A stretch of DNA of 7,642 nucleotides from Planctomycetales bacterium (GTDB lineage: Bacteria > Planctomycetota > UBA11346). The translations under genes and the position numbers were made by a program. The notes under the pieces are model-generated. The model was not told the DNA's origin. It did no database searches and saw only the letters and a program-made list of their open reading frames with translations. The DNA is taken from positions 1 through 7,642 of the forward strand of contig JANYGY010000255.1 in the NCBI GenBank assembly GCA_025362255.1, given 5' to 3'. This document shows positions 1 through 6,152 of this stretch, one piece after another. Position 1 is the stretch's first letter, and each line of letters opens with the position of its first letter.

Positions 1-1452
1 CCGCCAGCCCGCGATGATGGTCTCGGCAGCCAGCAGATCGCGGGTCGTGCCGGGCAGGTCCGACACCAGCGCCCGGCGATGGCCGCACCACTGGTTGAGC
101 AACGTCGATTTGCCGGCGTTGGTCGGGCCGGTGATCAGCACCAACGGCGTACGGTGCAGGAATTCCGCCGAAAAAGGCGGCGTCTTTCCGGGATGCGCCA
201 ACCGCCAGGCGACCGCTGCCGGCGATGGTGCGGCCGCCAGGGCCAGCCATTCGGGGGTGAAATCGCCACTGCTGATGGCTGCCGTCTGGTGCAGACCGTG
301 TCCCAGCAGACAGGCGATGACCGCCGCGCGCACCCCCGGCCCACCATGCGGCATCAGGCGAAGGCGATCGCGCGATCGGCGGTCGGCGACGAGCACGTCG
401 ATCACGGTGCCGTCGCGATCGATCAGCCGCGCGAAGCAGGATCTGCCGATCGCCGGCAGCGGTCGATCGATCAGCGCCGCCAAAGCCGGTACCTCGACCA
501 GCGCAATCGCCGCCGGCGCGGCAGGCGTCGACCACGCGAATGCGTGAGTCAGCGGAAGAGCCACCGAACCGATCGGTTCTGCCGCCGATATCAGCCGCAG
601 GCGGGCACCATCCCACGCCATCGCGCGGTCGACGGCGGTGACCCGCGACCAGCAGAAATCCACGAGCAGATCCGCTGGTCGCAGCGGTTGCACGTGCGCG
701 ATTAAACCGACGGCATGCGCCAGGATTCCGCACAGCTCGGCGGCGCTCAGATGGTTCCGCAATTCCGGAACCGCCACTGCACCGTGGAATTTGGCAAGTT
801 TGGCTGCGCCGTCGGCTTCGAGCAGCAGGGCGTGGTGATGATAGATCGGGGTCGACAGCCCGAGCACGTCCTGGAGCGCAACCTGGAGCGCGGTGCTCGG
901 CGCAAGGTCGCGGCCACGCACCACGCGCGTGACCCCGACCGCCGCATCGTCGACCACCGATGCCAGATGATAGGCGATGGCGTGATCGCGGCGACGCACC
1001 ACCGGATCGGCCAGACCAGCCCCTAGATTCACGCGCAAAGGCTCAGGACTTTCCCGCCAACCTCCGGGCGGCAGCGGGCGGCCACGATTGCGATTATCGG
1101 TCTGAAATGCGCCGTCCGGACCCCGCACTCCGATCGTCTGCAATTCGGTCCGTGACAGGGGACATGGGTAGAGCAGTCCCCGCGCGGCCAACGCATCCAA
1201 CGCCGCCGCATGCCGCGGGGCTTGCTCGCTTTGCGTTTCGACCAGATCCCAATCGAGACCGAACCACGCCAGATCCTCACGCAATCCCGCAACTAACGCC
1301 GGTGAGCACCGCTCGGGATCCAGATCCTCCAGGCGCAGCACCACCCGGTCGCCCCGCTGCCGCGCATCCAGCCAGCAGAGCAGCGCAGCGAGCAGTGTTC
1401 CGGGATGCGCGCGGCCGGTGGCGCTGGGGGCGAAGCGGCAGGTGCCGGGCAT
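1..1452 (-). CDS. gluQ: GluQRS-type synthetase fused to MnmE/TrmE-like GTPase (partial)
   Basis: One open frame of 484 codons runs from an ATG at 1452 to the left edge with no stop, so the C-terminus is missing. Residues 1-~270 are a glutamyl-Q tRNA(Asp) synthetase: an FAPSATGRAHPG stretch (7-18, HIGH-type), RLEDLDPER (41-48), DPVVRRRDHAIAYHLA (149-164), VVRGRDLAPST (178-187) and KLAK (218-221, KMSKS-type). In GluQRS this core activates glutamate and attaches it to queuosine-34. The usual zinc site is mostly gone: YPCPLSR (95-101) keeps one cysteine. From ~280 the protein resembles the N-terminal domain of MnmE (HGGP at 369-372), then a G domain with P-loop GPTNAGKST (442-450), including the Asn that binds potassium in MnmE, and LPGTTRD (466-472). 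The DTAG and NKxD motifs lie outside the window. An AGGG at 1461-1464, eight bases upstream, supports the start. Identity of the first half is firm. The second half is firm as a TrmE-type GTPase, but its function is inferred. Confidence 0.88.
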   Translation of the reverse strand, partial: MPGTCRFAPSATGRAHPGTLLAALLCWLDARQRGDRVVLRLEDLDPERCSPALVAGLREDLAWFGLDWDLVETQSEQAPRHAAALDALAARGLLYPCPLSRTELQTIGVRGPDGAFQTDNRNRGRPLPPGGWRESPEPLRVNLGAGLADPVVRRRDHAIAYHLASVVDDAAVGVTRVVRGRDLAPSTALQVALQDVLGLSTPIYHHHALLLEADGAAKLAKFHGAVAVPELRNHLSAAELCGILAHAVGLIAHVQPLRPADLLVDFCWSRVTAVDRAMAWDGARLRLISAAEPIGSVALPLTHAFAWSTPAAPAAIALVEVPALAALIDRPLPAIGRSCFARLIDRDGTVIDVLVADRRSRDRLRLMPHGGPGVRAAVIACLLGHGLHQTAAISSGDFTPEWLALAAAPSPAAVAWRLAHPGKTPPFSAEFLHRTPLVLITGPTNAGKSTLLNQWCGHRRALVSDLPGTTRDLLAAETIIAGWR

Positions 1453-1496
1453 AGGCGGCACCCTGCTCAGCTCAGCGCGCGCGCAACTCGTGACGT

Positions 1497-2210
1497 CTAT
1501 GTCCGACCCGCTCCGAGCAGCGGATGATGGTCATCGACCGGGATCGGCTGGCCATCGCGTCCGCGCGTGCCAGGGGCCATCGCGTGGACGATGAATGCCC
1601 GTCGTTGCCGATCGCTGACGTTGGGCGCGGTGTAGTGCAGCGTCTGGCAATGATGAAACAAACACCCGCCAGCAGGCAGCGGCACGGTCACCGCCGCCGC
1701 TGGATCGACATGGGCGCTGGCGTCGACCAATGCCGCACTTTCACTGGTTTTTCCGTGGGTGAGCGCGTGAAGGTGGCTGCCGGGAATCACCTGCATGGCA
1801 CCGTTGTCGGCATCCGCATCATCAAGCGTCAGCCAGCAGCTGACTGCGGTCGCCGGCTGCAGATTCCAATAGCTGTTGTCCTGATGCCAGAAGACCGGGC
1901 CGCCATCGCGGGCCGGTTTCCACAATGCCTGATCATGCCAGAGTTGCAGATTCGGTCCGATCAACGCCGTCAATATCTCGATGATCCGCGCATCTTGACG
2001 TAACCGTTCGAATGGGGGCGAGTGCTCGCCGAGATTCATGATTTGGCGCATGCGCTGGCCCTTGCCGGCCAGCTCCTGACTCGCGAGCCGGGTGAAGGCT
2101 GCATCATAGGCCGTGCGCAACGCGGGTAATTCCGCCGCATCGAGGAGTCGGGGACACGCCAGGAATCCCTGTCGATGAAAGTCGTCGATCTGGGTTTGAG
2201 TGAACTTCAT
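1497..2210 (-). CDS. Phytanoyl-CoA dioxygenase (PhyH) family protein
   Basis: A 237-residue non-haem Fe(II)/2-oxoglutarate oxygenase of the PhyH family, presumably cytoplasmic. The iron-binding facial triad is visible: HQD (His109, Asp111) in a VFWHQDNSYW context and a distal His192 in LHYTAPN. Arg203/Arg204 follow and probably hold 2-oxoglutarate. DNGAMQVIPGSH (135-146) is the usual loop of the family. Length is a little short for PhyH proteins (typically 250-300) but no core motif is missing. The frame stays open upstream to about 2825, but that part overlaps the divergent regulator and has no family resemblance. The ATG at 2210, which gives MKFTQTQIDDFHRQGF, fits the usual start of the family. 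No clear Shine-Dalgarno is present. Substrate is unknown: in bacteria such enzymes hydroxylate small molecules and often sit beside an AraC regulator, as here. The next gene on this strand begins 44 bases downstream. Confidence 0.9.
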   Translation of the reverse strand: MKFTQTQIDDFHRQGFLACPRLLDAAELPALRTAYDAAFTRLASQELAGKGQRMRQIMNLGEHSPPFERLRQDARIIEILTALIGPNLQLWHDQALWKPARDGGPVFWHQDNSYWNLQPATAVSCWLTLDDADADNGAMQVIPGSHLHALTHGKTSESAALVDASAHVDPAAAVTVPLPAGGCLFHHCQTLHYTAPNVSDRQRRAFIVHAMAPGTRGRDGQPIPVDDHHPLLGAGRT

Positions 2211-2261
2211 GACGGCCCAGTCTGCGTCGTCGAGCTGCGATCGACCATTGCATCTCGGATC
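2211..2261. promoter_or_regulatory. Divergent intergenic region between oxygenase and AraC regulator
   Basis: These 51 bases separate the oxygenase start (minus) from the preferred start of the AraC-type gene (plus). Any promoters and the regulator's operator must lie here or inside the 5' ends of the two genes. I see no convincing -35/-10 pair, only a CGATCG at about 2239-2244, a motif common all over this window. The regulatory assignment is inferred from gene arrangement alone. Confidence 0.35.
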
Positions 2262-3116
2262 ATGAACCTGTTGAATCCGCTCATGGTGCGACCAGCCAGA
2301 CGAAATGACGCATGTCCCGCGCCAACCCCGGTGGTCGGCGGCTTCGCCGATGATGGACCACGCGACAGCCGTCGTCCGTACGGCATCGCCGACTGGCTGC
2401 TGTGGCAGAACACCGCCGGCACCTGCGTCGTGCGCTTTGCCGGAGGCGAGGTGCTGACCACGGCCGGCGACGTGGTCCTGATCGCACCGCGAACCGCGCA
2501 CGACTACGGCACGCCAGCGGGTGCGCGGCGATGGGGCGTACGCTGGGTGGTCTTCGCGGCCCTGCCGACGTGGGCCGATCTGCTGCGCTGGCCCACGCCG
2601 GTTGCGCCGGGCATTGCGACGTTCAAGCCGTCTGCCGCCGTCGGCAAACGCATTGCCGGAGCGATCGATACCGCGTGGCAGGTCGCTGCCGGGGTGGTGA
2701 CCGGTCGCGAAGCCTTGGCGCTCAACGCGGTCGAGGCGGCCTTGCTGTGGTGCCAGAGCGACCTTCGCGTGGCGCCGCACGGCGATGCGCGCGCGCGACT
2801 GGTTGCGGACACCGTCAGCGAACACCTCGCCCGACCGATCGGCTTGGCCGGAGCCGCCCGCCTCGCCCAGCTCTCACCAGCGCAATTCGCGCGCTGCTTT
2901 CGCGCGACCTACGGCACCAGTTTCGCCACCTGGGTCGAGGGACGACGCATGGCCCGCGCACAGGAGCTTCTGCGCCACAGCGATCAACCCATCGCCGCCA
3001 TTGCGCAGGCGATCGGCTATCTGGATCCGTTTCATTTTTCGGCCTGCTTTCGCCGTCGTTGCGGCTTGAGTCCACGGGGCTTTCGGCAGACCGCCGTTGA
3101 CCGTGACGGTGCCTAG
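2262..3116 (+). CDS. AraC-family transcriptional regulator
   Basis: A 284-residue AraC/XylS-type activator. The N-terminal part (about 25-115) is a cupin-like ligand-binding domain containing AGDVVLIAPRTAHDYG, the segment that usually folds over the effector. The C-terminal ~100 residues carry two helix-turn-helix motifs: LAGAARLAQLSPAQFARCF, and a second around IAAIAQAIGY that leads into the family signature DPFHFSACFRRRCGLSPRGFR. Such proteins bind a small molecule and activate nearby promoters. The divergent oxygenase is the obvious target, and the effector may be its substrate, but both are inferred. The frame is open to an ATG at 2175, but that start would overlap the oxygenase by 36 bases and adds residues with no family match. 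ATG 2262 (MNLLNPLMV) or ATG 2283 is more likely, and neither has a good ribosome-binding site. It converges with the hydrolase gene, 21 bases away. Confidence 0.88.
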   Translation: MNLLNPLMVRPARRNDACPAPTPVVGGFADDGPRDSRRPYGIADWLLWQNTAGTCVVRFAGGEVLTTAGDVVLIAPRTAHDYGTPAGARRWGVRWVVFAALPTWADLLRWPTPVAPGIATFKPSAAVGKRIAGAIDTAWQVAAGVVTGREALALNAVEAALLWCQSDLRVAPHGDARARLVADTVSEHLARPIGLAGAARLAQLSPAQFARCFRATYGTSFATWVEGRRMARAQELLRHSDQPIAAIAQAIGYLDPFHFSACFRRRCGLSPRGFRQTAVDRDGA

Positions 3117-3137
3117 GCGCCGGTCGGGGACAGGTTC

Positions 3138-3836
3138 CTAGATCGTCGCCGAAGTCGCCAATCGCTTCAGCAGATCTCCCGCGCACCACGCGATCAGTTC
3201 CTCATGCCGTGGTTCAGTCAGGCGATGATCGCCGTCGATGAGATGCAGCTCGACGTGGTCGCGCTGGGTCGCATAGGCCAGTGAATGGCGGTGATCGACC
3301 GTCTCGTCCTGGCGGCCGTGGACGATCACCACCGGCAGCGGGGATTGCGCCGGCAACTCCGGCAGATCTAGGCACGATTGGTAGAAACCGACCCCGAGCG
3401 GCAATTCGCGCTCAGCAGCAAAATGATAAAACGGCAGACTGCCGTCACGCTGCCAGGCGGCGACTCCGGCACTGCCCAGACGCTCGGCCCAACGACTGGT
3501 GAATCCAAACGCGGGAGCGATCAGGAGCAGCGCGCCGACGCGCTGGCTGACCTCCATCGCGGCGCTTTGGGCAGCGACTTGGGCGGCGACTTGAGCAGCG
3601 ACATAGCCACCGAGCGACGACCCGATCAACACGATCGGGCGACCGTCCTCCGGCACCGCCCGCACCGCGGCGGCGACGCGAGCGAGGATCCCCGGCATGG
3701 TCAGATTGAAAAAATCGCCGCCCTCGAGATCGGGAATGGCATACGTGGTCAGCCCCCCCGCCAAGCGACGGCCCAAGGCGACCCCCTTGGCCGTCAACGG
3801 ACCAGAGCCAAACCCATGGAGGTACAGTGCATGCAT
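3138..3836 (-). CDS. YqiA-like alpha/beta-hydrolase (putative esterase)
   Basis: A 232-residue alpha/beta-hydrolase most like the YqiA/UPF0227 esterase group. The chain opens with MHALYLHGFGSG, where the HGFGSG turn provides the oxyanion hole. The nucleophile elbow is GSSLGG (72-77), with Ser74 as nucleophile. Asp177 in HGRQDETV and His204 in DGDHRL complete the triad, in the usual order and spacing. There is no signal peptide, so it should be cytoplasmic. The natural substrate is unknown; YqiA-type enzymes cleave short acyl esters and CoA thioesters in vitro. The frame extends upstream to 3974, but the extra 46 residues lack resemblance to the family and YqiA-like proteins begin right at the first beta strand, so ATG 3836 was chosen despite no clear ribosome-binding site. 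An internal fourfold 12-base repeat (3559-3606) lengthens the helix after the nucleophile with repeated VAAQ units. Confidence 0.87.
   Translation of the reverse strand: MHALYLHGFGSGPLTAKGVALGRRLAGGLTTYAIPDLEGGDFFNLTMPGILARVAAAVRAVPEDGRPIVLIGSSLGGYVAAQVAAQVAAQSAAMEVSQRVGALLLIAPAFGFTSRWAERLGSAGVAAWQRDGSLPFYHFAAERELPLGVGFYQSCLDLPELPAQSPLPVVIVHGRQDETVDHRHSLAYATQRDHVELHLIDGDHRLTEPRHEELIAWCAGDLLKRLATSATI
3559..3606 (-). repeat. Four tandem 12-base units inside the hydrolase gene
   Basis: On the plus strand the units are GCGGCGCTTTGG, GCAGCGACTTGG, GCGGCGACTTGA and GCAGCGACATAG. They are read in frame on the minus strand and encode VAA Q VAA Q VAA Q SAA just after the catalytic serine. Being a multiple of three, copy-number change would lengthen or shorten the helix by four residues without a frameshift. 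Confidence 0.8.
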
Positions 3837-4040
3837 GGTGGCTTCGGGGTGAATGAGAGAGCGGGAGCGGGCTTGCGTCAGCATAGGAGAAACCGTCGGC
3901 CAGCCAGCCGCAGGGGCGAGGCGGACGATTTTTTCCACGCCATTGAACGAGGAACACCACGGCGAAACCACCACGATACGGATTGCCTTCGGGGACTCGG
4001 CATTCAGCCTTCGCTACCTGAACCGCCCCCGGAAATCGTG
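3837..4040. promoter_or_regulatory. Divergent spacer between hydrolase and STAS genes
   Basis: About 204 bases lie between two divergently oriented genes and should hold both promoters. I see no confident -35/-10 pair. A T-run (about 3929-3934) followed by TTGAAC (about 3943-3948) is the only promoter-like stretch, with no well-spaced -10. A GGAAA at 4031-4035 sits five bases before the STAS start and can serve as its ribosome-binding site. A 62-codon frame (3853-4041) crosses the region but does not resemble any protein I know. Confidence 0.3.
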
Positions 4041-4406
4041 ATGGATCTTTATCATCCCAGCATCATTGAAGATCACGGTGTGCACGTCCTGTCGTTTCGC
4101 CGCGATGAATTGGGCATCGCCGATCTCGATCAGGTGCGTCACTATTTTGCCCAACGCTTTCTCGAGGAGACCGCGGCATTTCCGAAATTGGTGATCGATC
4201 TCGCCGGCGTCGCGACCCTCGATTCGGCATGCCTGGGGCCGCTGGTCCAACGCTTGCGCCAGACCCAGGCGAACCACGGCCGGCTGGCGCTGTGCGGTGT
4301 CGATTCACCGGCATTGGATGAGATCTTTTCGCTAACCCGATTCGATAAGGTATTCCCATTCTATAAACTTCGCGCGGATGCCGTCGGAGCATTGGCCGAC
4401 GCATGA
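4041..4406 (+). CDS. STAS-domain protein (anti-sigma factor antagonist-like)
   Basis: A 121-residue protein that is essentially one STAS domain, the fold of SpoIIAA/RsbV anti-sigma factor antagonists. The central signature is VIDLAGVATLDSACLGPLV (51-69). Ser62, directly after Asp61, is where SpoIIAA and RsbV are phosphorylated by their partner kinases. The following LALCGVDSPALDEIFSLTRFD and KVFPFY segments match the usual helix and last strand, where the family often ends with 'F.I..s..eAl'. In known systems the unphosphorylated form binds an anti-sigma factor kinase and frees the sigma factor. Here no kinase, phosphatase or sigma gene is visible, so the partner is unknown. The ATG at 4041 follows a GGA-rich ribosome-binding site; the longer frame upstream (from 3378) is an antisense shadow of the hydrolase. 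Its stop overlaps the next start (ATGA). Confidence 0.88.
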   Translation: MDLYHPSIIEDHGVHVLSFRRDELGIADLDQVRHYFAQRFLEETAAFPKLVIDLAGVATLDSACLGPLVQRLRQTQANHGRLALCGVDSPALDEIFSLTRFDKVFPFYKLRADAVGALADA

Positions 4407-5593
4407 AACGGATCACCGCCCTGCTCACGGGGGTTGCCAGCAGTCTGGGCGCCACAGTTGCGGGAGCTGCTTTTTTTTCCGGTGCACTTTCAGCTGCGAC
4501 CGTGACGCCGCTTGAGGGCCCGCCGCTATCTGCCGCCCAGCTGACGTTCGCCAACGGTCAGGTGGTGGGCGGTGGGAAAGCATTGATTGCGCTGGCGGAC
4601 ACCGACTGGCTGGAACTTGGCGATAAATCCCCAGTGAAGTCCACCTCCGAACCGCGAAACCCCGCCGCCGGTCCAGGGCTTGGCATCTGGCTCACCGACG
4701 GCGGGTGGTTGCCCGCAACTGCTTTGGCGGTTGGCCCCAACGACACGATCCGCGCCACGACGCCGTTCGGCCCGCATGACCTGCCGCTGACCGCGATCCT
4801 CGGTTGGGGCACTTCAGAAACTGCCGCGGCTGCGGATGGCCTCGATCGGGTGGTGGTCGCCAGTGGCCCACTTGATGGTCGGGTCCAAGGGCTGCGCGCC
4901 GGCAAGCTGCTTTTTGCGAGCAGCCTCGATCCCGAACCGCTGGCTCTCGAGTTGACCGACATCCAAGGCCTGCGGTTGGCCCAGCCGCTCAAAGTCGCCA
5001 GCGGCCTGGGGCTGCTGGTGGTCATCGATGGCAGCCGGCCTCCGCTGCGGCTGCGGGCGACGGACACCGGACTTCAGTTGGCCATCAACAGTCAGCCGAT
5101 CGCAGCAGCTCCCGCGGCACTCGCCGGCCTGCGTTTACGGGTGGACGGTGGCAGGCGCACCTGGCTGTCGGACGTGCCTCCGGCAACCGTGAAAGAGCAG
5201 GGCGCCTTCGACGTGGTCTGGCCGTGGCAACGCGATCGTAACCTCGACGGCGGACCGCTGATGCTCGCGGGGGTGCGCTATGCAAAAGGCCTGACGGTGC
5301 ACAGCGCCGCCACCCTCAGCTGGAGTTTGAACCAACGCTTCGTCCGCTTGCGCGCCCTGGTCGGCATCGCCGATGCGGTGGCCCCCGAAGGCGACTGCCC
5401 GGTAAGCCTCACGGGCGATGGCAAGGTCCTCTGGCAACGTGATCGCCTGCGCGGCGGAGAGGTGCCCGCGATCGTCGACCTCGATGTGCGCGGGGTCACC
5501 ACCTTGACCCTCGACATCGCTCTTGGCGAACGCTTCGACATCGGCGATCACGTCGTCCTCGCCGATGCTTATCTGGTGCAAATAGCGAAGTAA
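4403..5593 (+). CDS. Exported protein with C-terminal NPCBM domain
   Basis: A 396-residue protein with a basic, hydrophobic N-terminus (MKRITALLTGVASSLGATVA to about residue 32) that reads as a signal peptide, with likely cleavage near ALSAA/TV. Residues ~45-250 are a beta-rich region in which short 'ANGQVVGG', 'TDGGWLPA' and 'IDGSRPPLRL' segments recur; I do not recognise it as a named domain, although planctomycete NPCBM proteins often have such a part. Residues ~255-394 are an NPCBM/NEW2 domain: WPWQRDRNLDGGPLMLAG, YAKGLTVHSAATLSW, FVRLRALVGIAD and VPAIVDLDVRGVTTLTL fit the family, a galactose-binding-like beta sandwich found on glycosidases. No catalytic domain is seen, so it may bind envelope or extracellular carbohydrate. 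It starts inside the last codons of the STAS gene (ATGA), suggesting translational coupling. An eight-T run (4471-4478) lies in the signal-peptide codons. Confidence 0.87.
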   Translation: MKRITALLTGVASSLGATVAGAAFFSGALSAATVTPLEGPPLSAAQLTFANGQVVGGGKALIALADTDWLELGDKSPVKSTSEPRNPAAGPGLGIWLTDGGWLPATALAVGPNDTIRATTPFGPHDLPLTAILGWGTSETAAAADGLDRVVVASGPLDGRVQGLRAGKLLFASSLDPEPLALELTDIQGLRLAQPLKVASGLGLLVVIDGSRPPLRLRATDTGLQLAINSQPIAAAPAALAGLRLRVDGGRRTWLSDVPPATVKEQGAFDVVWPWQRDRNLDGGPLMLAGVRYAKGLTVHSAATLSWSLNQRFVRLRALVGIADAVAPEGDCPVSLTGDGKVLWQRDRLRGGEVPAIVDLDVRGVTTLTLDIALGERFDIGDHVVLADAYLVQIAK

Positions 5594-5621
5594 CTGGCGC
5601 CTGCCGGCTCGCTGTCATTCA

Positions 5622-6152
5622 TCACTTTGCAACCGCTTGAATGACCGGAATGGCGATGCGCGGGTCTGACATTGCCATCCAGGAAATCAGTCCACCTCCC
5701 GCCGCGGCATCGAAAGCGATGGCAAATGGAGTCATGGCATACTTGAAGTAGATGGATTTCGGCGCGACCTTCACAAATTTATTGGAAACAACCTCAGCAT
5801 CGATGGAATCCCAGGAGTAGATCCCTGGCATGTCGCCAGCGGCCAAGGTGCCCCTGAAGACAAACTGATCACCATGATTCAATTGGTAACTCGAAGGAAA
5901 TCCTGTTTCGCTAGATAAATAGATGATCAATTTGTCGGAATAGGACAATTCCTCTTTCGAACATTGCAGCGAATAGGCCTGGGTATGATACTCCAGGAAA
6001 TATTTTCCATTCGATACCACCAAAGCCTGTGATCCCCTGATCAAAACACGTGAATGATTTTCCATGGACTTGTTGTCAGAGTACAACTCCCTGGTGGCGC
6101 ACCCTATTTCGACCACACATAGCGACAGAACCACCAACAATTTATTTATCAT
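5622..6152 (-). CDS. Unrecognised small envelope protein (possible lipoprotein)
   Basis: A 176-residue protein I cannot assign to a family. The N-terminus MINKLLVVLSLCVVEIGC is a short signal sequence ending in Cys18. The residues before it (VEIG) are a poor lipobox because of the glutamate at -3, so lipid attachment is possible but uncertain. The middle (about 40-130) is polar and strand-like, with YFLEYHTQAYSLQC, and GDQFVFRGTLAAGD. The C-terminal part is hydrophobic: YAMTPFAIAFDAAAGG and ISWMAM, a pattern seen at the end of some small bacterial lipoproteins. A TTG nine bases upstream (6161) is an alternative start; neither has a good ribosome-binding site. The gene is visibly AT-richer than its neighbours (several 60-base stretches are 35-48% G+C) and uses more AAA, AAT and TTT codons, which suggests recent acquisition. 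It converges with the NPCBM gene, 28 bases away. Confidence 0.65.
   Translation of the reverse strand: MINKLLVVLSLCVVEIGCATRELYSDNKSMENHSRVLIRGSQALVVSNGKYFLEYHTQAYSLQCSKEELSYSDKLIIYLSSETGFPSSYQLNHGDQFVFRGTLAAGDMPGIYSWDSIDAEVVSNKFVKVAPKSIYFKYAMTPFAIAFDAAAGGGLISWMAMSDPRIAIPVIQAVAK

Noticed and set aside
14..705. Two long plus-strand frames at the left end
   Set aside because: They are antisense shadows of the GluQRS-GTPase frame, rich in Arg and Ala, with no recognisable motif. The minus frame is continuous and matches two known families.
2175..2261. Earlier start for the AraC regulator
   Set aside because: It would overlap the start of the divergent oxygenase and adds residues unlike the family. 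Starts at 2262 or 2283 are simpler, though not proven.
2211..2825. N-terminal extension of the oxygenase frame to 442 residues
   Set aside because: The extra residues lie antisense to the AraC gene and show no family resemblance. The PhyH domain begins at the ATG at 2210.
3111..3140. Possible terminator between the convergent regulator and hydrolase genes
   Set aside because: GCCTAGGC is a perfect 8-base palindrome but has no loop or T-run, and no longer hairpin could be built here.
3378..4040. Long plus-strand frame leading into the STAS gene
   Set aside because: It is antisense to the hydrolase and then crosses the spacer. Only the part from 4041 matches the STAS family.
3853..4041. 62-codon frame whose TGA overlaps the STAS start (TGATG)
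   Set aside because: The overlap looks like coupling, but the peptide is low in recognisable structure, lacks a ribosome-binding site and lies where promoters are expected.
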